From: Rhizomys pruinosus
Lineage: Eukaryota; Chordata; Mammalia; Rodentia; Spalacidae
Length of the DNA: 64,000 nt
Reading direction: 5' to 3'
Assembly (NCBI GenBank): GCA_009823505.1
Contig: VZQC01005070.1
Coordinates: 4,385,465 to 4,449,464, forward strand
Shown here piece after piece: positions 12,054 through 24,469 of the stretch. Made by a program: the position numbers and the translations under genes. Position 1 is the first letter of the stretch. Every line of letters begins with the position of its first letter. The notes beneath the pieces were generated by a model. It saw only the letters and a list, made by a program, of their open reading frames with translations. It was not told the DNA's origin and did no database searches.

Positions 12054-12129
12054 AGGGGGGGGGTGGGGGGGGGGTGGGGGGGTGGGTGTGGCGCGGGCGG
12101 GGAGTGTGGGGGGGGGGGGGGGGGGGGGG
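12054..12129 (+). other. Poly-G run of about 76 bases in copy 1
   Basis: Almost entirely G with a few T, A and C. Copy 2 has no such tract at the matching site near 24150-24170, between the MaLR terminus and 'atttgtctattagtctgg'. I read it as a sequencing or gap-filling artefact. Confidence 0.7.
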
Positions 12130-13129
12130 AACAGTCTTGACGAAAAGACATCATTTGTCTATTAGTCTGGTTATATTGCATTTTTATCATTAAAGAATCT
12201 AAAAACATCATTATCAAAAGATTTCTTGTAGACTAATGTTATCAAGTTTTATAATATCAACAAGTTCTTATTTTCTTGAAAATAGTCCTAGATACATACA
12301 CTACATACATAAACAAAAGTATTACTAGATATATAATATGTATGTGTAATATCATAGATTCAATTATCAATTTTCTGTGTGTTACACACAAGGACATTCT
12401 ATCCATCTTAGAACTCATACCCCTTCCGCACTCGCCCACTGACGACCCGCTCCCCACGCCCCACCCAAAGGAGCTCAATTTGTCTTAGGCCGTACTTTGA
12501 TCAACCTAATGATCCAAGGATGTTCCTCAGTGGTGCAAGTTCACCTACTGAGGTTTAGGTCAGCCTATCCAGAGTTCCCTCACTTTATGATAGATCAGCT
12601 TGTTTCTTCACTCGCTGCCAATATTTCTTCCATTAAGAAGTGTGTAGCTCTGCTGCCACATTTTCTCGGCAGTCCATTTCTGCGATTATCTGTCTGCTTG
12701 AAATTTCCTTATGGGCTATGTGCAAGCGACAGAACCTTTGCTGTAGGTTCACATGAGGAAGGTCCCAGGAGTTGAAAGACTATTTCCATATGGTCATTCA
12801 CCTCCTTCCTCTCTGTCCTCTTAACAAAACCCCTGCCCGCCCCCTCCACAGTGATTTCTGAGCTTTTGGTGATTGAAACAATATAGAGTGGATCCTGGTC
12901 CAGGGACTGATGGTCTGCAGACTCCTCATCTGTGCATTTTGACCATTTGTGATCTTTTGTACTTCTGGCCCTCTGGTGCATAAGGGAGCTTCTGTAAAAT
13001 GATAGTAATGCAAGCACAGATCTCATTATGGCGCCGCTCTTATACAACCTTTCTATATTTAAGGAACCGCAAGGTAAGTAGGGGGTTGCTTGTAGATGTC
13101 TACTTAAGCTTGGGCAAGTTCACAGCAAT

Positions 13130-13720
13130 GTCCTCTGTGGGTGGCCACTTGTAGGTACATGTAATAATAGTCTCTGCTGCAAAAGAAGTTTTCTCTCTTT
13201 AATGAGAGGTGACTGAGAGGCGGTAACTGTAATAGAAGGATAAAATATGTGAACTTAGTGAAATTACATTAGTCTAGGGATATGAGAGCCTTGGGATTTC
13301 TACAATATCTATGACCTTATCCGATCCATGTTTATTTGATGAGGTTCCTTTTCTTCCTATTGAGTGGGTTTTAAGCCCAATTAAGTAGCTATTGATCGCC
13401 CCCAAGCCCAGAAGTAGCAACAGTCTGATGGTATTTGGTATTAAAGCGGGTGTTGGACCACTGATTGATTGTTCTCCTCCCGCTTAGCAGGTAAGTCCAT
13501 AGTGTCTACACTTGGTGCGTCCAAAATGCTATGGAAGCTAGGCCCCGTTCGGTGGCTGTCCTAAAGATCAGGATCCACGCGAGTCACTGTGTGCGCCAAA
13601 TCCAGTCTCCTAATTATGTCCCATGTTCAGCAAAAGAGTCATCCTAATCGTTGGTCAAAGGTTTCTTGGGAAGAGCATCAAGGAGGGACGGGGAGACGCA
13701 TGCGATTAGAATGCTCACTG
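13130..13720. mobile_element. L1-like 3' region (corrupted counterpart of 25060-25560)
   Basis: 'gtctctgctgcaaaagaag', 'agtctagggatatgagagc' and 'gtagctattgatcgccccc' match copy 2; between them bases are inserted. Confidence 0.45.
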
Positions 13721-16086
13721 AAGGTCAGATATGCTAATTTTTGGGAGTGTATCCTTCATTTCTAGGACGACTTCCTGACCACAACAACTCAAAGGAAAGG
13801 GTTTATCTGTCCCCTTTTGACATGTCTAGATTATGTAGCATGTGAGCAAGTGCTGTTGTAGAACTACTGAACGCCTGTCAGTATCCAGGTTGGAGAACCC
13901 TCTCTGCAGCCCCTTCCTTTTACCTCGGATCATCCAACATGACGAAACCTCTGATCTATATAATATCGAAAATAAAAGACGCGAGAAGACCACTACAAAT
14001 ATCCAACTCCTCACACTTTGCAACATCCAGAAAGACAGTTTGAAAGGAAAAATATATTAAAACAACACCCATAAAATAATCGTGCTTTCCTTTGGACCAG
14101 GAGACATTTTCAAGTCGTGAGCTGTGATTCTGGAGTTTTTCAGAAACTGAAAGTGGACCAGTTGAAACAACAAAACATAATCCCAACCTGCTGGTTTTAC
14201 CACCCCCCTCCAACAAAATCTGATTTCTCAGAAATCACTTTCTTGCTGAGGTCTTGTCTCATATGTCAAGTTTTTGCCGGGAGCCAATTTCTATTGCCAG
14301 GTTACAAAACTCTAAAATAGCAGCTCTATTCTGCAAACACTGACGCGAGCTTAGCCATGGTGATATGAATGGCACAAGTAGAATACTCTGAACACAGCAT
14401 CAGCCATTAGCTCAAATAGCTTGATTTTGCCCCATTGTTGTTCATTGCCCCCCACACATTTGCTCTAATGCCTGTGGTGCCTTTCAGCGCTACTTAACTA
14501 TAGGCTGTCCTCCAGGAAGTGTCAGACACAGACACCTCTGGTGACATGCAGACACATGCTAGTTAGCACTGGTTTGTCACTGAGATATACGCCAGCGACT
14601 GTTGCTATCTAAACAGAAGTGACCTAATTAAACGGTGAAGTCAAGAGAGCTGCGTTGATAATATCAAATGCCTGTACACAACTTGGACAGTATGCGTCTG
14701 TGGAGAGGTTTGGTCTTTTGATCCGTTATCCCAAAAAATTATACTGACCGGTTACGACACACGAAAGCACAATACACAAACACCCCTAAAGCTTAAATGA
14801 TGGTCCATAGTGGAGCTGGTGGATGTATTCTAAGCAGACGTAATGAGTCTTAGTTAGGGGTAAGTAAGACTAATGAAGAAAGCTGTCAGACCCACCTGCT
14901 GGATTAAGAACACCATACTTCAAAAAAAAAAAAAAAAGCATTATTTGGGATCTAGGTCGGGCACCCACACGTTAAGGTAGAAACAGAGGCTGTAGGGGCA
15001 TAATGAAACAAAGATAGTACAATAGGAATAGACTCGGACACAAAGATGCCAAATAGATGTTATGTGCCGTATATTTAAGAGACTGGCCACGTGGGGTTAT
15101 GGCGGGGTGGGATAAGTATAGACCTAGATTGAGAAAGGAAGCGACATATGGAAGATGATGGGGATAGAGCCAGAGGATAAGTACAGTTCCAAGGTATATG
15201 ACAGCATGGGAGTGAGGATGCGCGATGCCTAAATCGAGAGAGACAAAGAATTTATAAAAAATCTCAGGAGCCCTGTGGTAGATGTCGTCAAGCTAGGGAG
15301 GAAAGCATCAAGACCATGAATAAATAAGGTAACTTTATTTAATAGACTGAATGAGGAAAAGAGAAGGTCCAAGAGCTATACAGTAGACAAGCACCAAATA
15401 CCTTCCTTTTTTCAGGGTGGTAAGAAACTCTCAGGAAATGTGCTGGGGACATGTAGAAAAAGGTATACACAGGATTCTGGCTCATAACACTGGAGTTAAT
15501 GAGAGACAGGCACAGCTTAATAACAGCTATGGCTTTCCTTCTCGACTTGTCATAAGAAATTTTGGCAAAGATAGGCCCAGTACTTAGCATTCATATAATA
15601 ATACTATGTAATTTTTTCCTGAAGCAGTTCACCAATAGTGAGATTAGTGAATTTTAACACGACTACCAGTCGAATTAGTTTTATGGAGTGTCCATAATAA
15701 CCTTCATGACAATACACTCTAAAAACACTCATATACATAATACCTCCTTGATCATCGATGTAAATGCAATGAGTTGGTACTATGATGTGATTTACTGGAA
15801 TATTACAGGCCAAGTGGGCCCCTACTATTAAGGAAAAATAGAACACGCTATTGGCAATTGTTAGTAAAAGGTATACTCAGTGTAGTATATTACTTTTCAA
15901 GAATCATGAATAGGGCGATCAGGTCATAATGTACAGGAAATTGATATTCATTTATAGAATCATCCATCATCATGTTTCAAATTGTTTTCAACTGTAATTC
16001 AAACTATAAGTGTCAATACTTCTCCCTACCTGCTCAGAATCCCATTAAAAATCTGGGACAACATGGTCACAATTCATTGCAGTTTA

Positions 16087-16140
16087 CACACACACAGACC
16101 AAACACACACACAACAACACACAAAAACAACAACACCTAC
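16087..16140 (+). repeat. Broken (CA)n microsatellite
   Basis: Copy 2 has a clean (CA)n at 27418-27466. Here the same tract reads as CA units interrupted by extra C and A bases ('accaaacacacac', 'acaacaacacac'), which is a direct sign of insertion errors. Confidence 0.8.
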
Positions 16141-16263
16141 AAATGAAAGTTAAGTAAGAACTGTTGTTTGGAATGTTTATGAGCACCTAAAATGGAACAC
16201 GAAAGTAGAAAATTGTCCATTGCATTAACAACATGTTTAGCCTAATTAAACTATCACATCATT

Positions 16264-16590
16264 TAGTGGGGGCTGAGGAGTAGAATGGCCTAAGCAGGTT
16301 AAGGAGACGCCACCGCGAGGACAAAAGTCGATAACAGAGAGAACCCGGTGTTCGAATCACCCAAAGCACCCCACAATGGCAGGCCGAAAACCCTGTCCCT
16401 GAAAAACTACTCCAATTCCAGGAAACGTCCAGCGATCCAGGGGAATCGCGATACAAGACTCAATTCATTAAATCGATCGCGGCGTTAGCAACGACGGGTG
16501 CACAAACCTGCATCAGGACAGATAACAATACAATCAAACACATACAAAATAAATAAAAGTATAAAAAAAAAAATTGAAAAAAAAAAAACT
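16264..16590 (+). mobile_element. B2 SINE (corrupted counterpart of 27584)
   Basis: The head 'gggggctgaggagtagaatggcctaa' is the damaged form of the B2 head in copy 2; the tail runs into A-rich sequence and the identical block from 'actatcaccatctaac'. Confidence 0.6.
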
Positions 16591-16714
16591 ATCACCATCT
16601 AACATCTCTCAGTTTCTGCAGGGCAGAAGTCCATTCATGTCTGCTAAGGTCCTGCTGAGAGTCTCACAAGACAGAAATCTAAGTCTAAAAAGTTGTGTCC
16701 CATTGAAGCTCTAA

Positions 16715-16849
16715 AAAAAAAAAAAAAAAGTGAAAAAAAAAAGAAAAAAGAAATAACCGAGCGGGGAAAAAAAGAAAAAGAAAAATAAAGAAGACAGTCA
16801 GAGAGACAGGAAGGAAAGAGATAAAAGAAAAAAAGCTAGAAGAGAAGCA
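16715..16849 (+). repeat. A/GA-rich low-complexity junction before the N
   Basis: After the last sequence shared with copy 2 (about 16714 and 27970), copy 1 dissolves into A-runs and GA-rich low-complexity sequence ending at the N. Confidence 0.7.
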
Positions 16850-16850
16850 N
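16850..16850. other. Single N: assembly gap between the two copies
   Basis: One undetermined base lies exactly between the end of copy 1 and the (GA)n start of copy 2. It marks a join rather than a measured gap. Confidence 0.9.

Positions 16851-16893
<43 letters not shown>
16851..16893 (+). repeat. (GA)n microsatellite
   Basis: A pure GA run of about 21 units directly after the N. Its copy 1 counterpart at 3400-3450 is interrupted. Confidence 0.95.
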
Positions 16894-16894
<1 letters not shown>

Positions 16895-16998
16895 CAGACA
16901 TGGAAGAAATTTGAAGGGGACTGGTAAGGGTAGAAATGTTGCAAATATAATACTCATGAAAGAAATTCTCAGAAAAAAATGAATAAATAATTTATTCA

Positions 16999-17041
16999 GG
17001 ATTCCAGAGTTAAGGCCATGTTAATGCACTCTGGAATCCTG
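16999..17041. repeat. Inverted repeat, 13-bp arms
   Basis: 'aggattccagagt' and 'actctggaatcct' are exact reverse complements separated by about 17 bases, so the transcript could form a stem-loop. No associated gene is visible. Confidence 0.6.
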
Positions 17042-17219
17042 AAACCGAAAGGCTGGATTCCGACTGTGCTCACCAGGTACAGATGATAAAGGCAGCTTTT
17101 GAGAAATGTGATATATCTCCAATGGTGGAGTGATCCTGATTCAACCAGAAAAGCTTCAGGGCTGACATGATCAGAAGCAGCAAGTTATTCAGTTGCCTCT
17201 GGAATTTTCCCATTTCTAT

Positions 17220-17555
17220 CCTAGTTGCTTTCCTTAGTTGAGATAAAATACCATGAGCAAGGCACTTATTGAAGGAAGAGTTTATTTGGCTTATGATTCC
17301 AGAGGGTTGAATCCATCATGGTATGAGGAGGTGGGCAGGGCAGAAATCTGAGTGCTCATGTCTCCAAGCAGGCTCAGGAGGTAGAGTGTGGACTAGACAC
17401 AGACTCTCAAATCCAGAACTCAGAGGCTTGTTTCCTAAAGCAAGCCCTTGCCTCCAAACTATGATCACTCTATGACCCTCTCTCAATAACACAGCCCAAT
17501 GGAGTGCTAAAGTACTAGAGGCCTACTAAGGAGGGCATTCTCATCTAAAGCACCC
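17220..17555 (-). mobile_element. MaLR-type LTR, antisense
   Basis: 'ataccatgagcaaggcac', 'gagtttatttggcttatg' and 'tccatcatggtatgagg' follow the reverse complement of a rodent MaLR LTR, the same broad type as the plus-strand LTR at 51191. Diverged; ends not exact. Confidence 0.55.
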
Positions 17556-18810
17556 AGGTCCTTAGAAGCGACAGAAGGAAGAAATGAAGTCATGTCTTTC
17601 TCTATTCTTTCTGGATTTGATTCCTGAAAAAGTAGCCATCTCAAATGAAACACACGTTTATGATGGCATAAGAGCAGAAAAGAAAAGAACATGGACTGTT
17701 GAAAACACTCTTATACTCATAACCCGACTACTTAGATATTCATCTTGAGTCAGGACTTCCAATAATAAATGATAAAGCATGTTCCTTACCATTTTAGTCA
17801 TTTTCAGTCAAGGTTTTTGTTGTTAAACGGCAGAAACATTCTAACTAACATAAATAATAAAATTCCTGGAGTGATATTTTCTGGAATAAGTAATTCTTTA
17901 TTTGGTTACTATTATTTGCTGCACTGGTAAATAAATTTAAACCTGTATACATCTAGAAGATATAAGTATTACCTGGAATAACAGAAGTCGACAGTTTATT
18001 CTCTAAAAGATTAAGGAGTCATTTAACATAAGATAAACTGAAAACCAGTTCTTTTGATGGTATATTTGGAATTAATGGTTAATTGCAAGTTAACTTCTAG
18101 ACTAGAAATATTATATTTTTTCTATCGAATATTAAATATGAAGTTGCATTTTCATGGCTTTTTGCTTTAAAAACGTTTGTGACAGAACAAGATTTCATTC
18201 CAGTCTGTCAAAAGATAAAATAAAATGTCCACACATTTTTATTAGATAAGCATCAGAAAAAGAGAACAGCTATGAAAATTAGTCAGAATACAATTATGTA
18301 AAACACAAGTGAGAGAGTTTTCCCTGGAGGATTAATTAGTAAAACCGTCCCAGTCAGCAACACCCTCCCCATCTATCTCTTGTTTAAAGAACTATGGTTG
18401 CATGCAGCCTTCTGACTTGGATAACTGGAAAAGTCATTCAACTCGATCCATCTACCATTACATGGCTAGTCTATAGGATTTACCTTTATCTGTAGAGTCT
18501 CAACACGAATGATTCCTGGATGGCATTTTTAAACAGTTAGGGGTACCACATTTTCTTATTTTCTCCACAGCCTTCAGTGCTTGTTTCCTAATTCAGCAAA
18601 TAGTCATTGCGAACCTGCTGGGCTGCCCACTTTGTTCCAGGTGGAGGGAAACTGATAGCCAATGATCCACTCCTATATGGTTTCAGCCTCCTATAGGCAG
18701 ACAATCCATCTATCAATCAAAATCACAGGTAATAATGTAGTACGTTTTTAAGCCGGGAGCTTCTGAGAACCATTGATTGTGAAAGGCATGACTGATAAAA
18801 TGTCATTTGA

Positions 18811-19053
18811 GGGGCTGGAGAGATGGCCTAGTGATTAAGAGCGCCGACTGCTCTCGCAGAGGACCCAGGTTCGATCCCCAGCACCCACATGGCGGCTGAG
18901 AGTCCTCTTTAACTCCAGTTCCGAGGGAATCCGATGCCCTCTTCTGACCTCCAAGGCATTGTACGACACGGGTGCACAAACCTACATGCAGACAGTACAT
19001 TCATACACATAAAGAATAAATAAAATTCAAAAAAAAGAATACCATTCGAATAA
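18811..19053 (+). mobile_element. B2 SINE with 14-bp target duplication
   Basis: Starts 'ggggctggagagatggcc', contains the pol III B box 'ggttcgatccc', and ends in AATAAA-type tail repeats. The flanking duplication is 'aaaatgtcatttga' (18797-18810 and 19054-19067). Confidence 0.95.
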
Positions 19054-19426
19054 AAAATGTCATTTGATTAAAGACTCAAAGCAAACCATGAAATGAATGA
19101 AAAGAGAAAGTTTATGTAAATCATCAGCAACTGCATGGGCTCTGAACTGCATGTTTCTGGCTTTTTGGGAGAAAACAAAGAAGCTAATGCCTGGAATTTG
19201 AAATGAATGACAAAAGAAGAGTCAGAAAAGTATTGGAAATCCAGATCTTCTGAGATCGCTGTATGTTTCCTGGGGATTTGTGCTTTTCTTGAAGGATTTT
19301 GACCAAGGAAATCAACTATTCTTAGTTTTGTTGTCTAATTTGCAGTCTCTTTAGTAAAGGCAGCAATGTGAGGATGGTATCCATGACACACTGAAGAACA
19401 ACATGTGATAAGAAAGAGAAAAATTG

Positions 19427-19681
19427 GGGGCTGGAGAGATGGCCTAGCGGTTAAGAGCGCCGACCGCTCTTACAGAGGACCCGGGTTCGATCCCCAGCAC
19501 CCACATGGCGGCCGAGAACCGTTTGAAACTCCAATTCCAGGAGAACTCCAGTTCCAGGGGAATCTGACGCCCTCTTCTGACCTCCGAGGCATTGCACGAC
19601 ACGGGTGCACAGACCTGCATGCAGACAGTACATTCATACACATACGGAAATAAATAAAATAAAAAAAATTTTTTTTTAAAT
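19427..19681 (+). mobile_element. B2 SINE with 10-bp target duplication
   Basis: Close to the local B2 consensus, with intact A- and B-box-like sequences and an A/T-rich tail. Flanked by 'agaaaaattg' at 19417-19426 and 19682-19691. The 82-codon frame over it is a translation of the SINE and not a gene. Confidence 0.95.
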
Positions 19682-20573
19682 AGAAAAATTGAGAGTATAT
19701 ACAGAAAAATGAGAGTGGCTAGGTAGGAATCTGGGAAATAAAATCTCAAAGGGTGGAAACATGAAAGGAGAAGTCCTAAGGTAAATATGTTTATTCTCTC
19801 ATGCTGTGTGTTATCTCGTAGCTGGGCATGGACTGCATTTGTCCTTCCAATGCGTAATGTCCCTAAGCGCTGTGGAAACACCTGGTCCAGGAACCTGAGC
19901 TTTTTGAAAGATGTCTGGTAGATAACAATTGACTGATACCAGGGGTAATGTGCCAGTCACTCTGCTTTCATGGCAGCTCATTAGGGCAGTTACACATGTG
20001 AACTCAATGCCAATATGACAGTATGCACACAACCTGTTCAAGCTCAAGCACACAAAATTCCACCGTGTAAGTGGAGGTAGGCAGGATGTATCAGCGCTAA
20101 CTAAGGAACTATTAGCATTTGATAGCTACGTGGAGAAGAGTCAGTTTTCCTTAAGCTGTGGCTGACAGTAGGCTGACCAGGCTCTAGGACCCTAAAGTAT
20201 TTGGGCCAGCAAAACTGCAGTCAGTGTAAAGACAAAAATATCCAAACATGAAGTTGGATGGGTAGGGAGCTATGGGGTGGGTACGGGAAGCCTGGAGAAA
20301 TGGGGTAATGTGATCAAAATGCATTGGATGAAACTCCAAATTAAAACAAATATTCTAACAGTCAAAAAGCTAAAACGAAAGGTCGTAAAAGTAAAGGAGG
20401 TACTCCATCAGCAATTAAGAACTTAGTCTTTGTAATAACTTTATGCTTACATTTATTCCTAGTTTAAATAATTAGGATAAACCGCAAAATAATCACACAT
20501 GATAATTTAGTCTTTAGGCGTAAACAATTCAAAATATGTATGTCAAACCTCCTATGTTTAAGATACATATGCA

Positions 20574-20825
20574 GGGGCTGGAGAGATGGCCTAGCGGTTA
20601 AGAGCGCCAACCGCTCTTACAGAGGACCCGGGTTCGATCCCCAGCACCCACATGGTGGCCGAGAATCGTCTGAAACTCCAATTCCAGGAGAACTCCAGTT
20701 CCAGGGGAATCCGAGACCCTCTTCTGACCTCCATGGCATTGCACGACACGGGTGCACAGACCTGCATGCAGACAGTACATTGATACACATACAGAAATAA
20801 ATAAAAAAAAAAAAATTAAAAAAAA
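20574..20825 (+). mobile_element. B2 SINE, first of a same-site pair
   Basis: Full-length B2 with an intact B box and an A-rich tail. The target 'agatacatatg' lies to its left and is repeated at 20826-20836, directly before the next B2. Confidence 0.95.
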
Positions 20826-20836
20826 AGATACATATG

Positions 20837-21061
20837 GGGGGCTGGAGAGATGGCCTAGCGGTTAAGAGCGCTGACTGCTCTTGCAGAGGACCCGGGGGTT
20901 CGATCCCCAGCACCCACATGGTGCCTGAGAACCCTCTTTAACTCCAGTTCCAGGGGAATCGACACCCTCTTCTGACCTCTGCAGCATTGCACTACACGGG
21001 TGCACAAACCTACATGCAGACAGTACATTCATACACATATAAGAATAAATAAAATAAAAAA
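20837..21061 (+). mobile_element. B2 SINE, second of a same-site pair
   Basis: Follows the previous B2 without spacer other than the shared target duplication, and is followed by a third copy of that target ('atacatatg', 21062-21070). It differs from the first in the head and in the 3' half ('ctgcagcattgcac'), so it is a separate insertion and not a tandem copy. Confidence 0.95.
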
Positions 21062-21934
21062 ATACATATGCAAGATAGGTGCTTCTTCTTTAGTCTATAA
21101 TACAAACAGAAACATTGTGCATTAACTTGAGTACTGTCCACCTCTTCTTAAGGTCCTCATTAGATACTGATGAATATGCTAAAGGATAGAACTTGGTATT
21201 CCCCATGACATTTAGCTTTAGTCACCCGAGACAGGCAGACATGCTGAGGAAGATTCTGATTATTTGCTGAGATCACACAAATTAAACCTAATGTGCACGG
21301 TGTGATGAGATAAATCACAAGAATGTCTGTGCTTAGAAGAAGCCTATGATTATAATATATGACTAAAAAATCACACGAAATTCAACTCTCTATTCAATAG
21401 AATGTATCTCTTCATTTCTCCCCATGTATCCAATGGTTCTCCTCCATCATGATGAATTTTATAAGTTTTCTTAAATACCACCTTTTCCACTATTTTTTCA
21501 GATTTATCTTATGAAATTTTAGGTTTTATTTTCCTATTTAACTTTCTAGCCCATTAACAGCAGTATTACACATGTCTTCTGTCACATTGTTCATGATTAG
21601 ACATCCATTTCGAATGACCAGCACTTAGAAAATGTATTATTGTCCTGGGAGTTCTTGTATTTTTATCAAGAAATGTCAACCATATTTGTCATTTACTGTG
21701 CATTGTTTTCTGTGGAGTGGAAAGATGTGAGATTCTCAGTGCCTAAATATCTTATTGTTTATTGTCAGGAGAATCACACATATGCATGCACATAACAGCC
21801 AAATTAGAATTAGTCAATGAGTTATGAAAAATATTTTCCTTAGTTATGCATTGCTTATCAAATCACATATTTATAACCTCATTCTTGTCAAGCACAAAAG
21901 TAATGCTTCTACTTAGCATATTTATCTAATTTTA

Positions 21935-22118
21935 TTTTTTTTAAAAACAAGTATATTGCCTCCATGTATGTAAGTGTACCCGTCTCATGCAATGCCCACA
22001 AAGGTCAGAAGAGGGTGTCAGATCTCCTGAAACTGGAGTTACCAACAGTTGTTAGTTGCCATGTGAGTGCTGGGATTCGAACAGAGGTCCTCTGCAAGAG
22101 CAGCCAACTCTCCAGCCC
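21935..22118 (-). mobile_element. B3-type SINE, antisense
   Basis: Reverse complement of a tRNA-derived SINE: 'tgtaagtgtacccgtctcat', 'tgggattcgaacagaggtc', 'gccaactctccagccc'. More diverged than the B2s around it. Confidence 0.75.
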
Positions 22119-23072
22119 TGTAATTTTGTTTTTTATTTTTAAAATAAGTTCAACTACTATAGAACTGCATGTGAAAACAAACCCTACATAAAAGAAAGTA
22201 AAAAGTACAGTAATTATTGTAGCAAGAGGAAGCTAGCATCAGTAGTCTACCATCTGAGCATCTCTCTACAGTGTCTCTGTGTACATTAAACATTCTATTT
22301 GGTAGCAATAACAAAAGAATATTCCTGTATTTTATAAACATGAATATCAGTTCCTAATATTTCTCTATTTCTTTAGATTTTTTTTCAGGGCCATCCTAGT
22401 TCACTGTACAAATGCATTATAATTTAACACATTTCATAAATAAGCATTTAGCTCATATCTCATTATTCCCATGAATACACAGGTACATATTTTTATTCCT
22501 TTTTTTTAAATGGATGTGAGCACTGCATAAAAATATTAAGTGCTTGGGACTTACAGATAATCTTTGTATAACACATCACCTTGTTTTGTTTTCCAGGCAA
22601 ATGAATATATTGCATAGTCTTTCATCAATTCTCTGGCACTTTTTTCTTATTTCAACGTCTCTGAATTTGGGATATATCTTGCAACATTGCTCCCACAACT
22701 GCTATCATACTGATGAAATTACTCTTCTTGCTTAAAATGGACATACCATACTTTTGTTCCTGAATTCTGTATCTCAGTTTTAGACTTCTGATAAATTCTT
22801 TTTTTTTCATTTTTTTAATTTATTATTTTTATTTCTTAACAACTCTAGACCTGTGTCCCCCCCCATTCCCCCACCCCACCAGAGCTCATGCATTCTGCCA
22901 AACATGCCTTTCATCTCTTTCTCAGTCTTTCTCAATATTCTCCATGAGGAAGTTGACTGTTTTGAGCAGAAGTTCATTGTTTCAGTCATATTTTTATTCC
23001 TAATAAACCACAAATATATTAGGAAATATAAGAGATAGGACTTGTTTTCCTTAACTTATTAATCATTCATAT

Positions 23073-24158
23073 TCTCCTAGTTTGTCTTCCATTGCTGTGA
23101 CAAAACACTCTGACCAACACCAACTTGGGGAGGAAAGGGTTTATTCAGCTTACATCTCCTGGTTCACCATTCATCACAGGTAGCACAAGGCAGGAACTCA
23201 GGGCAGGAACCTGGAGGCAGGAGCTGAAGCACAGGCCATGGAGGAATGCTGCTCACTGGCTTGCTCCCTGGCTCATGCCCAGCCCGCCTTCTTATACGGT
23301 ACACAACAACCTGCCCAGGGTGGCACCATTCTTGTGGGCTGGGCCCTCCCACACTGCTTGACCATCAAGAGAATACTCCACAGATGTGGCCACAGGCCAA
23401 TCCAATGGAGCCAATTCCCCAACTGAGGCTCCCTCAACCCAGGTGTGTCAAGTTGACACTAAAGCTATCCAGCACAATTGACCCCTTGTCAACTTGACAC
23501 ACAAAACACATCACTATTAAACCACCACCTTTCCAGTTCTTATCCCCAAAGTATGATGTTAACACTAATCACAACCTAAGACTGTACAATCTTAAAAGCC
23601 CCACAGTCCTTAAAATGTCCAAACACTTAAAAGTTCACAGTCCATTAAAAGTCTCTTAGCTGTGGGCTGCTGTAAAATCCAAAACAAGTACTGTCTTATT
23701 TCAAAGGGAAGAATCAGGCACACTCAAACAAAACCCAAGTCCAGCAAAGTAGCTCAAGGCTGGACACCTGGGACTCACAATCTTCTGGGCTCCAAAGGGT
23801 CTCAGCAGCTCCGTGGCACACACAGCTCATCTCGAAGACCCAGGCCGACTCCATTCCACACCTGCCGGTGCTCTTGGTGGTCATCCCACGGTCCCAGCAT
23901 CTCCAAAACACTGGGGTCGCCACTGAAACTGAGGCAGCACCCTCACCAATGCTCTCTTCTGACCTCTCCTGGTGCAAAGCCTCAGCTTCTCTCCATGACC
24001 CCTGCAATCCTGGGGTCTTCACTGCACTGAGGTGCACTTCCACCAATGGTCTTTCCTGACCTCTCACAGTGCCAAGCCTTGGCTGCTCTCTGTGACCCCC
24101 TCAACTGAGGCTCCCTCAACCCAGGTGTGTCAAGTTGACACTAAAGCTATCCAACACA
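23073..24158 (-). mobile_element. ERVL-MaLR element, minus strand, internally deleted
   Basis: On the minus strand this reads: the first ~62 bases of a 5' LTR, about 620 bases of MaLR internal sequence, a purine-rich stretch ('aaggggtcaat'), and a complete 3' LTR (23073-23476, about 404 bp). A 5-bp duplication 'catat' flanks it (23068-23072 and 24159-24163), as expected for ERVL-type integration. The rest of the 5' LTR, the primer-binding site and the 5' half of the internal region are missing, probably by a deletion between short matches around 'ccctcaac'. MaLR internal regions are not known to encode functional proteins and none is visible here. It is the same family as the left half of the composite at 48285. 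Confidence 0.85.
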
Positions 24159-24328
24159 CATATTTTGCCCATAATGACATCTTTGTCTATTAGTCTGGTT
24201 AGATTGCATTTTATCTTAAAATCTAAAAACTCTTATCAAAGATTTGCTTGTAGACTATGTACAGTTTATATATCACAATTTTTATTTTCTTGAAAATATT
24301 CACTAGATACTACATACATACATAAACA

Positions 24329-24365
24329 ATATATATATATATATATATGTATGTGTATATATTCA
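24329..24365 (+). repeat. (AT)n microsatellite
   Basis: About 10 AT units followed by 'gtatgtgtatatatt'. Confidence 0.9.
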
Positions 24366-24469
24366 TTATTCAATTTCTGTGTGTTTCACACAGGACATCT
24401 CTATCCATCTTAAACTCATACCCCCTTCCCCACTGACACCCTCCCACAGCCCACCCAATGGAGCTCATT

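Larger units (their letters stand above)
3399..16849. repeat. Copy 1 of a duplicated locus: error-rich, probably artefactual
   Basis: This segment parallels 16851-27965 from end to end. Blocks of perfect identity (for example 4275-4513 with 17616-17854, 4880-5449 with 18203-18772, 8106-8317 with 21087-21298, 14195-14586 with 25941-26332, 15368-15659 with 26757-27048) alternate with blocks carrying an inserted or changed base every few positions. Between the first and last identical blocks copy 1 is about 2.1 kb longer than copy 2. SINEs, microsatellites and ORFs here are corrupted versions of those in copy 2. The pattern is that of unpolished long-read sequence, not of biological divergence, so coordinates and frames here should not be trusted. 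Confidence 0.85.

Noticed and set aside
16685..16957. Serine/phenylalanine-rich minus-strand frame
   Set aside because: It spans the N and only translates poly-A and GA low-complexity sequence.
19405..20800. Similar 60-86 codon proteins in several places (with 'GLAVKSA' and 'SYRGPGFDP')
   Set aside because: They are translations of B2 SINEs, which is why they recur; no independent gene evidence.
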